Positions 46,815 through 57,316 of a stretch of 64,000 nt of DNA are shown here, in pieces. Within the stretch, counting starts at the first letter, position 1, and the number at the start of each line of letters is the position of its first letter. Made by a program: the position numbers and the translations under genes. A model generated the notes under the pieces. That model searched no databases, was not told where the DNA came from, and worked only from the letters and a program-made list of their open reading frames with translations. The stretch covers positions 1-64,000 of the forward strand of contig PNAI01000058.1 of assembly GCA_003169835.1 (NCBI GenBank), in the 5' to 3' direction. This DNA comes from Hyphomicrobiales bacterium (GTDB lineage Bacteria; Pseudomonadota; Alphaproteobacteria; Rhizobiales; Xanthobacteraceae).

Positions 46815-48500
46815 CTACCGCTCGCGCAACGCGCGCCGATCGATCTTGAGCAAGGTCGTTCGCGGAAGCTGGTCGATCACGCTGAATGCCTCCGGCACCA
46901 GATACGAGCCGAGCGGAGTGACCGCCGCACGCAGTTCCCCTAACAACTGCTCGCTCTGCGCATATCCCTCGCGCAGCACGATATAGGCCTTCGGCTTAGT
47001 CAGCCCGTCGGTGTCGGTGAACGGCACCACCGCAGCTTCCCGGATCGCCGGATGGCGCGTCAGCGCCGCCTCGATCTCCAGTGGCGAAACCCATAGCCCC
47101 TTCACTTTGAAAAGATCGTTAGCGCGCCCGCTGAACCAGAAAAATCCATCCTCGTCGAATTGCAGATGGTCACCTGTCCGCGCCCAATCGCCCACGAAAG
47201 TCTCGCGCGATTTGTCGTACTTGCGCCAATAGTAGAAGCACGTCGTGCGGCTATGGATCCACGCCTCGCCTGCAACATTCGGCTCAGTCACGTCGCGGCC
47301 CTCCGCATCGACCAGGCGCACATTGACACCGAAAATAGGCTTGCCCAGGCTGCCGCGCTTAAAGGATTTTTGCCTGTTCGCGATCCATTCGTAAGTGATT
47401 TCAGAACTGCCGATTGAGTCGAAAAGTTCCACACCGAATAGACTGTGAAAGCGCTCGAACATCTCCGGCGGCATTTTTTCCGACGCGCTCACCACAAATT
47501 TCAACGCCGGGAACCGCGCCGTCTGCTTGGTCTGGTTCACGTGCTCTATCAAGTTCTTAAGCACGGTAGGAACGGTGATCAGCTTGCTGACCTTGTGGTC
47601 GCCTAGTGCGGCGAGCACCACGTCGGGTGTCGGCGGCCGGCGCTCCAGCACAACAGTCGCGCCCCAATAAAGCGGGATCAGCAGACCGGGCCAAATTCCA
47701 TGGGTGAAATACTTCTTCGAGGTGGCAAACACGACATCGGAGCTTGCGTATTCCCAGAACCGGCCATGCCGCTCGGGAACCAGGAGAAAGTCGTGCGCGA
47801 GATGGGTGATGCCTTTGGCCGTGCCCGTCGTGCCGCCGGAATAGAACATGTAGGTGACGTCATTGGCGTGTCGGAGATGCGGCTCGGTCAGTGCGGCCGC
47901 GCCCGCGACAACGGATTCCAAGATCACCAAATCTTGGCGCGGAAAATGCTGTTTGATATCGGGCGAAAACTCGCCGCGCACCAGAATGGTTTTGAGCGTC
48001 GGAGGAATCCCGGGTGCGATCTCGATCAGCTTCGGCAATTGCTCGCTGTCGATGTACAGCACGCGCACCGCCGTATCGACCAAGAAGTACAGCAGGTCTT
48101 TTTGCTTATAGAGGTCTGATACGACGACCGGGATCGCGCCCAAATGGACGCTCCCAAGCCATGTCGTGACGTAATCCAGACTGTCCGTGCCGAACAGCAA
48201 TAACCGCTGTTCCGGCGCAAGACCGATCGCGGCCAACCCGCCGGCATATTTTCGAATCAGGTTTCGGAGTTCGCTATAGCTGACCGATTTCCCATTCGCG
48301 ATGATTGCCGTCTTCGATTCGATCTCAGCCCTGACATGCCGAGCGAACAGCATTCCGATGGGATCGATCCAATCCGGAATGTCAGGGTCGCGCCATTCCC
48401 GCCACTCCGCACCATAGATATTGTCGTCATAGGGCGTCGGCGCGCGATCGCGCGGGGTGACGACATCGTCCGTATCGCGCGACATTTCCACGGGTTTCAC
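46815..48500 (-). CDS. Benzoate-CoA ligase family / AMP-dependent acyl-CoA ligase
   Basis: TYMFYSGGTTGTAKGITHLAHDF; FDSIGSSEITYEWIANRQKSFKRGSLGKP; WARTGDHLQFDEDGFFWFSGRANDLFKVKGLWVSPLEIE. Confidence 0.85.
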   Translation of the reverse strand: MKPVEMSRDTDDVVTPRDRAPTPYDDNIYGAEWREWRDPDIPDWIDPIGMLFARHVRAEIESKTAIIANGKSVSYSELRNLIRKYAGGLAAIGLAPEQRLLLFGTDSLDYVTTWLGSVHLGAIPVVVSDLYKQKDLLYFLVDTAVRVLYIDSEQLPKLIEIAPGIPPTLKTILVRGEFSPDIKQHFPRQDLVILESVVAGAAALTEPHLRHANDVTYMFYSGGTTGTAKGITHLAHDFLLVPERHGRFWEYASSDVVFATSKKYFTHGIWPGLLIPLYWGATVVLERRPPTPDVVLAALGDHKVSKLITVPTVLKNLIEHVNQTKQTARFPALKFVVSASEKMPPEMFERFHSLFGVELFDSIGSSEITYEWIANRQKSFKRGSLGKPIFGVNVRLVDAEGRDVTEPNVAGEAWIHSRTTCFYYWRKYDKSRETFVGDWARTGDHLQFDEDGFFWFSGRANDLFKVKGLWVSPLEIEAALTRHPAIREAAVVPFTDTDGLTKPKAYIVLREGYAQSEQLLGELRAAVTPLGSYLVPEAFSVIDQLPRTTLLKIDRRALRER

Positions 48501-48573
48501 GATCGCTTACTCCTGCGGTCGTTTTACCTTGATCGGAGATTGGATGCGACAGGTTTGGCGAGATCGCGACCAG

Positions 48574-49128
48574 CTACGCTGCGTCGGATCGCAGCGCGGC
48601 ATCGATCATTCGCCGGCATTCGCCGAGCTCGTCCAGTGCGGCTTGCAACTTGCGCAACTCGTCCGTGCGCAATCCCGTCGGCGCTGCCGGCGCAATGCTG
48701 ACGCTCGCAGGGAGAGCCCCACGCACGTCCGTCTCGATTTGCGCAGACGCGGATTTCAACATGCCGAAAACATTGCGCGCAGTCCCGTCGGACGGCAGTT
48801 GATCGGCATTATCCGCAACTTGGTCTTCGCTGATCGGCGGCCCCGGCTGCGTCGCGCCCGGCTGCCACACGGCCTGCACGAACTTTGGCCCCTGCTCGCG
48901 CAAAATTCGCTGCACACCGCGGATGGTATAGCCCTCGCCGTAAAGCAAATGCCGGATGCCGCGGAGGAGATCCACGTCGTCGGGACGATAATACCGCCGC
49001 CCTCCGGCTCGCTTCATCGGCCGGATTTGCGCGAACCGGCTTTCCCAGAAGCGCAGCACGTGCTGAGGCAGGTCGAGATCGCCTGCCACCTCGCTAATGG
49101 TACGAAAGGCATCGGGCGCCTTGTCCAA
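48574..49128 (-). CDS. MerR family transcriptional regulator
   Basis: [70 protein letters not shown]; upstream of ihfA as in other Rhizobiales. Confidence 0.93.
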   Translation of the reverse strand: MDKAPDAFRTISEVAGDLDLPQHVLRFWESRFAQIRPMKRAGGRRYYRPDDVDLLRGIRHLLYGEGYTIRGVQRILREQGPKFVQAVWQPGATQPGPPISEDQVADNADQLPSDGTARNVFGMLKSASAQIETDVRGALPASVSIAPAAPTGLRTDELRKLQAALDELGECRRMIDAALRSDAA

Positions 49129-49189
49129 AGCTGCCTCCCCTACAGAGCCCGTTGCGGGCGATTGCCGGACTTAAGAAACTTTGACGGAC

Positions 49190-49495
49190 TTAAGAACCCT
49201 GGCCGTCCGCGTTGATACGCTGCTTGAGGATCGCGGACGGTTTGAACACCATCACCCGGCGCGGTGAAATCGGAACTTCCTTACCGGTCTTCGGATTGCG
49301 GCCGATACGCTGGCCCTTCTTGCGCACAACGAACGAACCGAACGACGACAATTTCACGGTCTCGCCGCGTTCAAGGCAATCGGTAATTTCTTGCAGCACC
49401 AATTCGACAAGCGCCGCCGACTCGGTGCGTGAGAGCCCGAGTTTCTGATACACCGCTTCGCACAAATCCGCGCGCGTTATTGTTTTGCCCGACAT
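49190..49495 (-). CDS. ihfA: Integration host factor subunit alpha
   Basis: [87 protein letters not shown]. Confidence 0.97.
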   Translation of the reverse strand: MSGKTITRADLCEAVYQKLGLSRTESAALVELVLQEITDCLERGETVKLSSFGSFVVRKKGQRIGRNPKTGKEVPISPRRVMVFKPSAILKQRINADGQGS

Positions 49496-49590
49496 CGCCA
49501 GCCCCGCTATCGGCGATTTATCTACCTGAATTTGCAACGATATTAGCTTCAATCGGCCCGGTCAACAGGGGGGCCCAAAGGAAAATCGCC

Positions 49591-50568
49591 CTACCAGCGC
49601 ACAAGCGCCGACCCCCAGGTAAACCCCCCGCCCATAGCTTCCATCAGGATTAGGTCGCCGCGCTTGATCCGGCCGTCCTTAATCGCAACATCGAGCGCCA
49701 GCGGGATCGAGGCTGCCGATGTATTGCCATGTTGATCCACCGTGGTGACCACTTTTTCCGCCGCAATCCCGAGTTTTTCGGCGCTGTCATCAATAATCCG
49801 CTTGTTGGCCTGGTGTGGCACGAACCAATCGATGTCATTGGCCGTAATGCCGGCGACCTTGAAGGCATCCTCGACCACGTCGGTTATCATGGCCACGGCG
49901 TGCTTAAACACCGCGCGCCCCTCCATGCGCACCTGCCCCACGGTCTGGGTCGAGGATGGACCACCATCGACATAGAGTTTTGACCGGTGCCGGCCGTCGG
50001 ATCGCAGATGCGTCGTGAGGATTCCACGATCCGTGCGGGCACCCGGTTGCGTTTGGGCTTCCACCACAAGCGCGCCCGCACCATCGCCGAACAGAACGCA
50101 CGTCGTACGATCGTTCCAATTGAGGATGCGCGAGAATGTCTCGGCGCCGATCACAAGCGCACGCTTGAAGGCGCCGGTCCGAAGCATCCCGTCCACGGTC
50201 GCCATGGCATAGACGAAGCCCGAGCATACCGCCTGCAGATCGAAAGCCGCCCCGCGCGTGATACCGAGCGTAGCCTGCACGGTAACAGCGGTCGCGGGAA
50301 AGGTGTAGTCGGGCGTGGACGTTGCAAGCACGATCAGGTCGATCGATTGCGGATCGATTTTGGCATCCGCAAGCGCAGCTCGCGCGGCCGCGATCGCAAG
50401 CGCCGATGTCACTTCGCATGGCGCAGCGATGTGGCGCTGACGAATGCCGGTGCGCTGGACAATCCATTCATCCGAGGTGTCTACGGTGCGCGCAAGCTCG
50501 GCGTTGCAAAGGACCCGTTCCGGCAAGTAGCTACCGCAACCCAGCACAACAGAACGGAGCATGCTCAT
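49591..50568 (-). CDS. fabH: Beta-ketoacyl-ACP synthase III
   Basis: [69 protein letters not shown]. Confidence 0.97.
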   Translation of the reverse strand: MSMLRSVVLGCGSYLPERVLCNAELARTVDTSDEWIVQRTGIRQRHIAAPCEVTSALAIAAARAALADAKIDPQSIDLIVLATSTPDYTFPATAVTVQATLGITRGAAFDLQAVCSGFVYAMATVDGMLRTGAFKRALVIGAETFSRILNWNDRTTCVLFGDGAGALVVEAQTQPGARTDRGILTTHLRSDGRHRSKLYVDGGPSSTQTVGQVRMEGRAVFKHAVAMITDVVEDAFKVAGITANDIDWFVPHQANKRIIDDSAEKLGIAAEKVVTTVDQHGNTSAASIPLALDVAIKDGRIKRGDLILMEAMGGGFTWGSALVRW

Positions 50569-51623
50569 GAGGATGCCCCGCTCAACTGAGAAGTGACTGC
50601 GGCGCGGTCATGGCGGCGAAGCGTCTCACCGATTTTCGCGAGCAATTCGTAGCGGATCATGTCGTAGCCCAGATCGACCGCCGCGGCGAAGCCCTCCGGA
50701 TCGGTGCCGCCATGACTTTTGATGACGATCCCGTTGAGACCGAGAAACACGCCGCCGTTGGATTTTCGCGGATCCATCTTGTCGCGCAAAGTATTGAACG
50801 CCTCGCGTGCGAACAGATAACCGAGCTTGGCGCGCCACGTGCGCGTCATCGCGCTCGTGAGATAACCGGCCATCTGGCGGGCAGTCCCCTCCGCGGTCTT
50901 CAGCGCAATGTTGCCGGCGAACCCTTCCGTGACAACGACATCGACCGAACCTTTGCCGATGTCGTCGCCCTCGACAAATCCGACATAGTCGAGATGCGGC
51001 AATTGCTCCTCGCGCAGGATCCGTCCAGCCTCGCGTACCGCCTCCAATCCCTTCACCTCTTCCGTCCCGACGTTGAGCAGACCCACCGTCGGCCGATCGA
51101 GATCGAACAATACGCGCGCCATTGCGCTACCCATCACCGCCAGGTTCAAGAGATGCTCCGCGTCAGCCCCGATCGAGGCCCCAACATCGAGCACGATGGA
51201 CTCGCCCTTGAGCGTCGGCCACAGCGCCGCGATTGCCGGCCGGTCAATCCCCGGCATGGTTTTCAGATTGAACCTCGCCATCGCCATCAGCGCGCCCGTG
51301 TTGCCCGCGGATACCGCGACGTCGGCCTCGCCCTTCTTGACCGCGTCGATCGCGAGCCACATCGAGGATTTCCAGCGCCCGTGGCGCAGAGCTTGACTGG
51401 GCTTGTCGTCCATTTTGACCGAGACGTCGGTGTGTACAAACTTAGTTGCACGCGCAAGCACAGGCTTCGCTGCCAGCAGCGGCTCGACCATAGCGCGGTC
51501 GCCAAAAACGATGATTTCGATATCCGGATGCCGAATGAGAGACAATTCGGCGCCGCCGATAACGACTGAAGGCCCAAAATCGCCTCCCATGGCATCCAGC
51601 GCGATGCGGACCTTATGCGGCAT
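50565..51623 (-). CDS. plsX: Phosphate acyltransferase PlsX
   Basis: [24 protein letters not shown]...[33 protein letters not shown] extends to 51719. Confidence 0.96.
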   Translation of the reverse strand: MPHKVRIALDAMGGDFGPSVVIGGAELSLIRHPDIEIIVFGDRAMVEPLLAAKPVLARATKFVHTDVSVKMDDKPSQALRHGRWKSSMWLAIDAVKKGEADVAVSAGNTGALMAMARFNLKTMPGIDRPAIAALWPTLKGESIVLDVGASIGADAEHLLNLAVMGSAMARVLFDLDRPTVGLLNVGTEEVKGLEAVREAGRILREEQLPHLDYVGFVEGDDIGKGSVDVVVTEGFAGNIALKTAEGTARQMAGYLTSAMTRTWRAKLGYLFAREAFNTLRDKMDPRKSNGGVFLGLNGIVIKSHGGTDPEGFAAAVDLGYDMIRYELLAKIGETLRRHDRAAVTSQLSGASS

Positions 51624-51771
51624 GGATGATGACCTGTGCAGCGTTGGCGCTGACGGCTTCGCCCCTGCTTTGAGTGACCTGATGAGGCGAGACAATAGCC
51701 GCCCCGCGGAATGGCACAACGGGGGCTGTGGACTGCGACAGCATTTTATCGCACGTTCCTAATGTTTTTGT

Positions 51772-52353
51772 TTAGCTGCCCTGCTCAGGCTTGCCTTTTT
51801 TCAAGGCCGCGAGCGCCGCAAACGGCAGGTCGGCCGCATTTTCCTCCGGATTCGAAGCATCGAAAACAGCCTCCGGTTTGCGCGGATAGAGATCGATTCC
51901 CAAGATCAAGAATTCGGTTGCCACGGCACCGAGATCGATCATTCCGTCGTGCAGGATTTCCAGGTCCTCGCCCAGCACCTTGGGCTCGTCCGTGACGGCA
52001 TGTTCCGATGGCAACGGCCGCGGCGGAGCAAATACCAGATCAATCGCCTCCTCAACCTCGCTTTGGATCGGCTCGAGCGTGACCACACAGTTCTGTTCGA
52101 CCGTCGCAGAGACGAAACCCACAACGCGCAATCCATCGCGGCCGTGTCGCGTCAGTTCGAACCCCGCCTTAAGCCGCGGCAGCGCCGCCACGGCAGCAAC
52201 CCTAGCGATGGCCTCGCGTCTTTGCGCGTCGGGGACGAGATCGAACCGCTTCCCGGTTTCCGGAATTTCGGCAACCGCAACCGTCAGACTCCAAGGCGGA
52301 TTGGGCGAGGTCTGCTTGGGAGATGTCTGCTTGCCCGACGATTGCTCGCTCAT
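51772..52353 (-). CDS. DUF177 (YceD family) protein
   Basis: SVATVEQNCVVTLEPIQSEVEEAIDLVFAPP-type DUF177 core, followed by IDLGAVATEFLILGIDLYPRKP. Confidence 0.88.
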   Translation of the reverse strand: MSEQSSGKQTSPKQTSPNPPWSLTVAVAEIPETGKRFDLVPDAQRREAIARVAAVAALPRLKAGFELTRHGRDGLRVVGFVSATVEQNCVVTLEPIQSEVEEAIDLVFAPPRPLPSEHAVTDEPKVLGEDLEILHDGMIDLGAVATEFLILGIDLYPRKPEAVFDASNPEENAADLPFAALAALKKGKPEQGS

Positions 52354-52904
52354 GCGCTCTGGCTCTCTTCCAAAGAGGCCGATGCGATATTTTCGGGGTC
52401 CGGAAACCGCAACTCGGCGCCGGAGAAATCCTGCTGGGTAGCAAGCCGCCGCACCGCTTCACGCATATAGGCGGCAAGCCTCAGCGCACCATCTGAGGGC
52501 ACGCCGAATATATTGCGCGTCAGGGCCCCCGCGAGTAAACCGTCGTCCGCGACAAGCGCAGTCTCATAGGCTGCGGCGCGGCCATAAAATGCCTCTCCCA
52601 CCTTTCGCATTTCCCGTGGCACCGCGAGATCACCCATCCCCATTTCGCGGAAATTGCCGTCAATGTCGCGGCAAAACAGATTGAAGACTTCCTGCCCCAG
52701 CACTTGGATGGCGGGCGATTCACTCTTGAGCCGCTGTAGAACAAGCACCAAGTGGAGTACGATCATGTCGAAACGGCCGGCAACGGTGTCAGGCACCCCG
52801 TAACTACGATAGAAAATGGGGGATCGCGCCTGTGCCACGATCATGCCATAGAGAGCGGCGATGATAGGATCCTTCCTCGGACGGCGAAAAGGAAGTTGAA
52901 TCAT
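52350..52904 (-). CDS. Ubiquinol-cytochrome c chaperone (CBP3/UQCC1 family)
   Basis: IIAALYGMIVAQARSPIFYRSYGVPDTVAGRFDMIVLHLVLVLQRLK...VFNLFCRDIDGNFREMGMGDLAVPREMRKVGEAFYGR. Confidence 0.9.
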   Translation of the reverse strand: MIQLPFRRPRKDPIIAALYGMIVAQARSPIFYRSYGVPDTVAGRFDMIVLHLVLVLQRLKSESPAIQVLGQEVFNLFCRDIDGNFREMGMGDLAVPREMRKVGEAFYGRAAAYETALVADDGLLAGALTRNIFGVPSDGALRLAAYMREAVRRLATQQDFSGAELRFPDPENIASASLEESQSA

Positions 52905-53017
52905 GGGGTTCGCCTATCACGCGGAAAAGCACAGGTGGTTGCGTAGTCTAACAGAATCCGTGTCGAAGCCAGCAACGCCTCGGGTACGCCGGGCAATATA
53001 TCGGACGCAAGTGTGAA

Positions 53018-53497
53018 ATGACGGTGCCGAACAAACTTTTTCATCGCTCGCCTCATCGGCACAATCGCGTTCGCCTATTGATCGTGACTGCAATACTCAC
53101 TCTTCTGCTCGGCGGATGCTCGAACTTTACCCAAATTTATCAACGCGGCTACGTGGTGCCCGAGGGCGCCCTTGAAAATATCCCCATAGGTTCCGCGCAA
53201 GAGCAAGTGTTGGTGGTGCTCGGAACACCTTCAACGGTCGCCACCGTGAGCGGCGAAGCATTTTATTATATTTCCCAGCGCGGTGAACAATCCGCAGCCT
53301 TCATGCCGCAGAAGGTGATCGAGCAACGCGTGGTCGCAGTCTACTTCGACAAGAATCGCCGGGTTGAGCGGCTCGCCGACTATGGCCTCAAGGACGGTAA
53401 GGTTTTCGACTATGTCAGCCGCACTACACCGACCAGCGGGAATGAACTGTCGTATCTCAACTACCTGTTCAAGATTTTCAGCAACCCGAGTGGCTAG
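53018..53497 (+). CDS. bamE: Outer membrane protein assembly factor BamE
   Basis: Lipoprotein signal LTLLLGGCSNFTQIYQRGYVVPEGALENIPIGSAQEQVLVVLGTPSTVATVSGEAFYYISQ. Confidence 0.92.
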   Translation: MTVPNKLFHRSPHRHNRVRLLIVTAILTLLLGGCSNFTQIYQRGYVVPEGALENIPIGSAQEQVLVVLGTPSTVATVSGEAFYYISQRGEQSAAFMPQKVIEQRVVAVYFDKNRRVERLADYGLKDGKVFDYVSRTTPTSGNELSYLNYLFKIFSNPSG

Positions 53498-53598
53498 AGC
53501 ATGATCCCGAAAAGTGGGAACCTGTTTTCGGAAAAGATCATGCTCAAACAAAATGCTAGAGCCCCGCTCCGATTCCATCAAGGTGGATAAGGCTCTAG
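53496..53598. repeat. REP-like composite palindromic intergenic repeat
   Basis: GAGCATGATC CCGAAAAGTGGGAACCTGTTTTCGG AAAA GATCATGCTC followed by CTAGAGCC...GGCTCTAG; resembles the dispersed repeat frequent in Bradyrhizobium-type genomes. Confidence 0.8.
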
Positions 53599-53766
53599 AC
53601 ACGATCCAAGCAATCAAACCGCCGTCCGCGCTTTGCCGCTTCGCGCAATCGATCGCCAGTCTCACTTGAAGCTCAGCGTTGCCGCCGCGGACAACGTTAC
53701 CCCAATGCCGAGACGATGCTGACTTCCCGCGAGCGGAAAACCGGCCGCAAGGTGGACGGCGCGCGC

Positions 53767-55887
53767 TTAATGCGCCAGCACCGCGAGCAAAAGTAGCGCC
53801 ACGATGTTGGTGATCTTGATCATCGGGTTCACCGCAGGCCCCGCCGTGTCCTTGTAGGGATCGCCGACGGTATCTCCGGTCACGGCCGCTTTGTGCGCTT
53901 CCGAGCCCTTGCCGCCGTAGTGACCGTCCTCGATGTATTTCTTGGCGTTATCCCAGGCGCCACCACCTGACGTCATCGAGATTGCCACGAACAATCCCGT
54001 AACGATCACACCGAGCAGCATCGCACCGACCGCCGAAAACCCAGCTGACTTTCCGGCCACGCCGCCGCCCGCGACATAATAGATCACAAAATAGACCACG
54101 ATCGGCGAGAGCACTGGCAGCAGCGATGGGATGATCATTTCCTTGATCGCGGCCTTGGTCAGCAGATCCACGGCCTTGCCGTAGTCCGGCTTGTCCGTGC
54201 CTTTCATGATGCCCGGCTTCTCGCGAAACTGCCGGCGCACCTCTTCGACGATCGCGCCTGCCGCGCGCCCGACCGCCGTCATGCCCATCGCACCGAAAAG
54301 ATACGGCAGCAAGCCGCCGAACAGCAGGCCCGCAACCACGTAAGGATTGTTGAGCGAGAAATCGGGCGTGACACCGGCGAAATATTTGTATGTGCCGGCG
54401 TTGGCAACAAAGTATTTGAGGTCTTCGTTATAGGCCGCAAACAGCACCAGCGCGCCGAGGCCGGCCGAGCCGATGGCATAGCCCTTCGTCACCGCCTTGG
54501 TGGTGTTACCGACCGCATCGAGCGCGTCGGTCGACTTGCGCACTTCCTTCGGCAGGCCCGCCATTTCGGCGATGCCGCCGGCGTTGTCGGTCACCGGACC
54601 GAAGGCATCGAGCGCGACCACCATACCGGCCAGCGCCAGCATCGTTGTCACGGCGATCGCAATCCCGAACAAGCCTGCCAAATTGTATGTGACCAAAATC
54701 CCGGCCACGATGACAAGGGTCGGCATCGCCGTCGATTCAAGCGAAATAGCCAGCCCCTGAATGATATTGGTGCCGTGGCCGGTGACCGACGACTTCGCGA
54801 TTGACTGCACCGGCCGATAATTAGTGCCGGTGTAATATTCGGTGATCCAGATAATGAGCCCGGTGACCGCCAGACCGACGATGCCGCAGAGGAACAGCGA
54901 CATGCCAGTAAACTTGACGCCGGTCAGCGAACCAAACCCGATCGTCATATAGATCACCAGCGCGACACCGGCAAGCGAAAGCGCGCCGGTCACGATGAGG
55001 CCCTTGTAGAGCGCGCCCATGATCGACTGGCTGGCGCCGAGTTTCACGAAGAACGTGCCGACAATAGACGTGAGGATGCAAATGCCACCGATGGCGAGCG
55101 GCAACGTCATCATCGGCACCAGCAACGGAGTGTCGCGGAAGAAAATCGACGCCAGTACCATGGTGGCGACGGTGGTCACCGCATAAGTCTCAAACAGATC
55201 GGCCGCCATACCGGCGCAGTCGCCGACGTTGTCTCCGACGTTGTCGGCAATCGTCGCCGGATTACGCGGATCATCTTCAGGAATTCCGGCCTCGACTTTT
55301 CCCACGAGATCGCCACCGACGTCCGCACCTTTGGTGAAGATGCCGCCGCCAAGCCGCGCGAAGATCGAGATCAGCGAAGCACCGAATCCGAGCGCAACAA
55401 GCGCGTCGCTGACGGTGCGGTCGTCTGCCGCGAAATGCAGCGGGCCAGTGAGGACCCAAAAATAAATCGTCACACCAAGCAGCGCGAGGCCGGCAACAAA
55501 CATCCCGGTGATCGCGCCGGCCTTGAAGGCAAGCTCAAGTCCTCCCGCCAGCGAGCCGATGGCCGCTTGCGCCGTGCGCACATTGGCGCGCACCGACACA
55601 TTCATGCCGATGAAACCCGCCGCGCCCGAAAGGATCGCGCCGATCGCGAATCCCCCTGCCGCCAGCCACCCGAGCAGCCAGCCGACCAGAAAGAAAATCA
55701 CAATGCCGACGATGCCGATCGTGGCGTACTGACGCTTGAGATACGCCTGTGCGCCTTCGCGCACGGCTGCAGAAATCTCCTGCATTTTCGCGCTGCCGGC
55801 ATTTGCCTGCATCACCGACCAAATCGCCCAGACGCCGTATACGATCGCAAGCAGACCACAGGCGACGATCAATCCTAAAGCTGTCAT
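53767..55887 (-). CDS. hppA: Membrane-bound proton-translocating pyrophosphatase (K+-independent type)
   Basis: [66 protein letters not shown] with Lys at the K+-independence position. Confidence 0.97.
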   Translation of the reverse strand: MTALGLIVACGLLAIVYGVWAIWSVMQANAGSAKMQEISAAVREGAQAYLKRQYATIGIVGIVIFFLVGWLLGWLAAGGFAIGAILSGAAGFIGMNVSVRANVRTAQAAIGSLAGGLELAFKAGAITGMFVAGLALLGVTIYFWVLTGPLHFAADDRTVSDALVALGFGASLISIFARLGGGIFTKGADVGGDLVGKVEAGIPEDDPRNPATIADNVGDNVGDCAGMAADLFETYAVTTVATMVLASIFFRDTPLLVPMMTLPLAIGGICILTSIVGTFFVKLGASQSIMGALYKGLIVTGALSLAGVALVIYMTIGFGSLTGVKFTGMSLFLCGIVGLAVTGLIIWITEYYTGTNYRPVQSIAKSSVTGHGTNIIQGLAISLESTAMPTLVIVAGILVTYNLAGLFGIAIAVTTMLALAGMVVALDAFGPVTDNAGGIAEMAGLPKEVRKSTDALDAVGNTTKAVTKGYAIGSAGLGALVLFAAYNEDLKYFVANAGTYKYFAGVTPDFSLNNPYVVAGLLFGGLLPYLFGAMGMTAVGRAAGAIVEEVRRQFREKPGIMKGTDKPDYGKAVDLLTKAAIKEMIIPSLLPVLSPIVVYFVIYYVAGGGVAGKSAGFSAVGAMLLGVIVTGLFVAISMTSGGGAWDNAKKYIEDGHYGGKGSEAHKAAVTGDTVGDPYKDTAGPAVNPMIKITNIVALLLLAVLAH

Positions 55888-56028
55888 GAATCAAACCTCG
55901 ATTGGATTTTGCCGGGTGCGCGCCGCACCCCCGACCTAAAGTCGCGCGGATATAGCCAAAATCCCGCCGCCAACGCAACGCCGGAGGCCATCGGCACGCC
56001 AGGGTTGGGGAAACGCTTATGGGGGGCC

Positions 56029-57246
56029 TCAGGCCACGCTGCGCCGCTCACGCAGAGCAAGCCAAATCAGCAAGACCGCAGCCGCAATCACAGGCGGAAT
56101 CAGCACCTCGTTGATCGCGATCCAGCCGAGCGTGGCAAGGATCTTGCCGGAGGCAAATGACCCGATCGCCATCGAACCGAAAATGAGGAAGTCATTAAAC
56201 GCCTGAACCTTGTTGCGCTCCTCAGGTCCGTGGCATTTGGTCACCATCGTGGTCGCACCAATGAATGCGAAATTCCAGCCAAGCCCAAGCAAAATGAGCC
56301 CGGTCCAGAAATGCGCAACGGTGATGCCGGAAATCGAGACCAGCGCGCTTGCAACCATGAGCGCAAAGCCCGTCAGCACCATCCGGTTGACGCCAAATCG
56401 CTGGATCAAGTTGCCGGTAAAGAAGCTCGGCGCGAACATAGCAAGCATGTGCCATTGCAAGCCGAGCGTCGCATCGGTGACCGAATGCCCGCAATCAACC
56501 ATGGCAAGCGGCGCCGAGGTCATGACGAGATTCATCATCGCATAGGTCGCGACGCCGCAGGCCACCGCGATAAGGAACCGCTGCGTCAGCACGATCTCCA
56601 TCAGCGGCCGGCCACCGCCGCCTTGCCTGCGCGCGGCCGGTCGAGGAATTTTCAAGAATATGAGCACCATGCCGGCCAACGCCGCCAACACCGCCTGCCC
56701 GATATAACTGGCAGCAAATAGATAGGGTTGCCACAGATTCTGAGTGTAAATGATGAGCTGCGGGCCGATGACGCTCGCAAACACGCCGCCGGCCAGCACC
56801 CAGGACACGGCCTTGGGCCGAAACTGCTCGCTCGCGGTGTCGGCCGCGGCAAAGCGGTAGGACTGATGCCCGGCGGCATAAAGCCCACCGCAAAATGCGC
56901 CAAAGCAAAATAGCGCGAACGATCCGAGCATCACAGCGGCGCAGGAAATCAATCCCGACGACACACCGACGATGGTTCCCATTTGCAACGCGAAGCGCCG
57001 GCCGTAGTTCGCAGCCATCCAGCCCATGGGCAGCGTTCCCGCCCACATGCCGACAACCATCATAGTAATCGAGAGAGTCGCCATCCCGCGATCGGGCGCC
57101 AGCAACGCCCCCACGATGCCGCCGGTCAAAACAATGACGGCATTGTTGCCGCCCGAAAGTGCCTGCGCGACCGCCAACACAAGCGCATTGCGCTTGGCTA
57201 GGCGATCTTCGGCGGCAATGGTCGAGAGTCCGGCGATTGCCGACAT
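56029..57246 (-). CDS. MFS transporter
   Basis: 12-TM-like pattern; NALVLAVAQALSGGNNAVIVLTGGIVGALLAPDRGMATLSITMMVVGMWAGTLPMGWMAANYGRR. ORF extends to 57411. Confidence 0.88.
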   Translation of the reverse strand: MSAIAGLSTIAAEDRLAKRNALVLAVAQALSGGNNAVIVLTGGIVGALLAPDRGMATLSITMMVVGMWAGTLPMGWMAANYGRRFALQMGTIVGVSSGLISCAAVMLGSFALFCFGAFCGGLYAAGHQSYRFAAADTASEQFRPKAVSWVLAGGVFASVIGPQLIIYTQNLWQPYLFAASYIGQAVLAALAGMVLIFLKIPRPAARRQGGGGRPLMEIVLTQRFLIAVACGVATYAMMNLVMTSAPLAMVDCGHSVTDATLGLQWHMLAMFAPSFFTGNLIQRFGVNRMVLTGFALMVASALVSISGITVAHFWTGLILLGLGWNFAFIGATTMVTKCHGPEERNKVQAFNDFLIFGSMAIGSFASGKILATLGWIAINEVLIPPVIAAAVLLIWLALRERRSVA

Positions 57247-57316
57247 GCATGAAATCCCGAAACGGCCGACCCTTGTACCGGCGTGTCCCTCCCCCCGCCA
57301 CTGCAGACGGCGCGGA

